Below, piece after piece: positions 63,918-64,000 of a stretch of 64,000 nucleotides of DNA (its first letter is position 1; every line of letters begins with the position of its first letter). Location: positions 1 to 64,000 of the forward strand of contig JAFMDN010000001.1 of the NCBI GenBank assembly GCA_017857235.1, written 5' to 3'. The notes beneath the pieces were generated by a model that saw only the letters and a list, made by a program, of their open reading frames with translations, was not told the DNA's origin and searched no databases. This stretch comes from Methanobacteriota archaeon. Lineage in GTDB: Archaea > Thermoplasmatota > Thermoplasmata > Thermoplasmatales > GCA-001856825. A program made the translations under genes and the position numbers.

Positions 63918-64000
63918 CCCATTTTTGATGGTGTTAATGGGATTTCTGACGAAAAATACCTTTAAAGATAAACCGTACAGAATTAAATTTAATATCTTTT

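Overview
The window is a compact, AT-rich archaeal chromosome segment. Evidence: ribosomal proteins eL42, eS27, eL37, uS13, uS4 and uS11; RNA polymerase subunits Rpo3 and Rpo6; aIF2-alpha, Nop10, Nop5, an Sm protein and Sec61-beta; class I lysyl-tRNA synthetase, XPD helicase and aCPSF2-type nuclease; three archaeal ether-lipid enzymes; and an A1-U72 initiator tRNA. Gene content and low GC fit Thermoplasmatales (Ferroplasma/Cuniculiplasma-like). The order-level placement is inference.

Layout. 231-6726: six overlapping genes for a membrane complex related to group 4 hydrogenases and complex I whose large subunit lacks the nickel cysteines, preceded by an unusual repeat-rich leader. 6755-7117: dead IS200-type transposase. 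7281-9430: conserved translation operon (eL42, eS27, aIF2-alpha, Nop10, PAC2 protein). 9436-11980 (minus): gfcR, lysS, moaC. 12127-17360: NAD(P)HX repair enzyme, a CBS protein with an HPF-like tail, TldD, TldE. 17390-21607: SOD, isovaleryl-CoA dehydrogenase-like enzyme, an unknown, PGI/PMI, an unknown. 22053-22264: agmatinase remnant, then tRNA-Glu. 22452-25662: CBS protein, glycyl-tRNA synthetase, stand-alone asparagine-synthase domain. 25638-30356 (minus): MTA/SAH deaminase, ion transporter, unknown, archease, flippase. 30429-30974: CDP-archaeol synthase. 30968-35664 (minus): XPD, an HTH/binding-protein-like regulator, aCPSF2-like nuclease, MTA/MTI phosphorylase. 35845-37613: Sm protein, eL37, PurF. 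37606-43887: Nop5, GAF protein, Rpo6, aminotransferase, orphan ABC ATPase, N-acylamino-acid racemase-like enzyme plus M20 hydrolase. 44030-47511: MptD, THEP1 NTPase, Trm1 and two lipid-synthesis enzymes. 47498-50231 (minus): TPR protein, lysine 6-aminotransferase, LipB. 50399-54017: uS13, uS4, uS11, Rpo3, SRP54. 54007-60885 (minus): gamma-carbonic-anhydrase-like protein, nucleotidyltransferase, AmmeMemoRadiSam enzyme, ferric-type ABC importer, Sec61-beta. 61029-63884: 2-oxoacid:ferredoxin oxidoreductase and initiator tRNA.

How it fits together. Reduced ferredoxin from the 2-oxoacid oxidoreductase is a plausible electron donor for the ion-pumping membrane complex. Leucine and lysine catabolism (isovaleryl-CoA dehydrogenase, lysine 6-aminotransferase) and the racemase/hydrolase pair fit a peptide-eating heterotroph. 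The MTA deaminase and phosphorylase suggest 5'-methylthioadenosine salvage through methylthioinosine. Many first genes have a TATA-like box about 25 bases before the start codon, so their transcripts are probably leaderless. Internal genes use GGTGAT-type ribosome-binding sites and ATGA overlaps.

The most interesting items are the cysteine-less hydrogenase-related complex with its leader, the CBS/HPF-like fusion, the HTH/binding-protein regulator, and decayed transposase and agmatinase genes. All calls come from reading the sequence; no database search was run.
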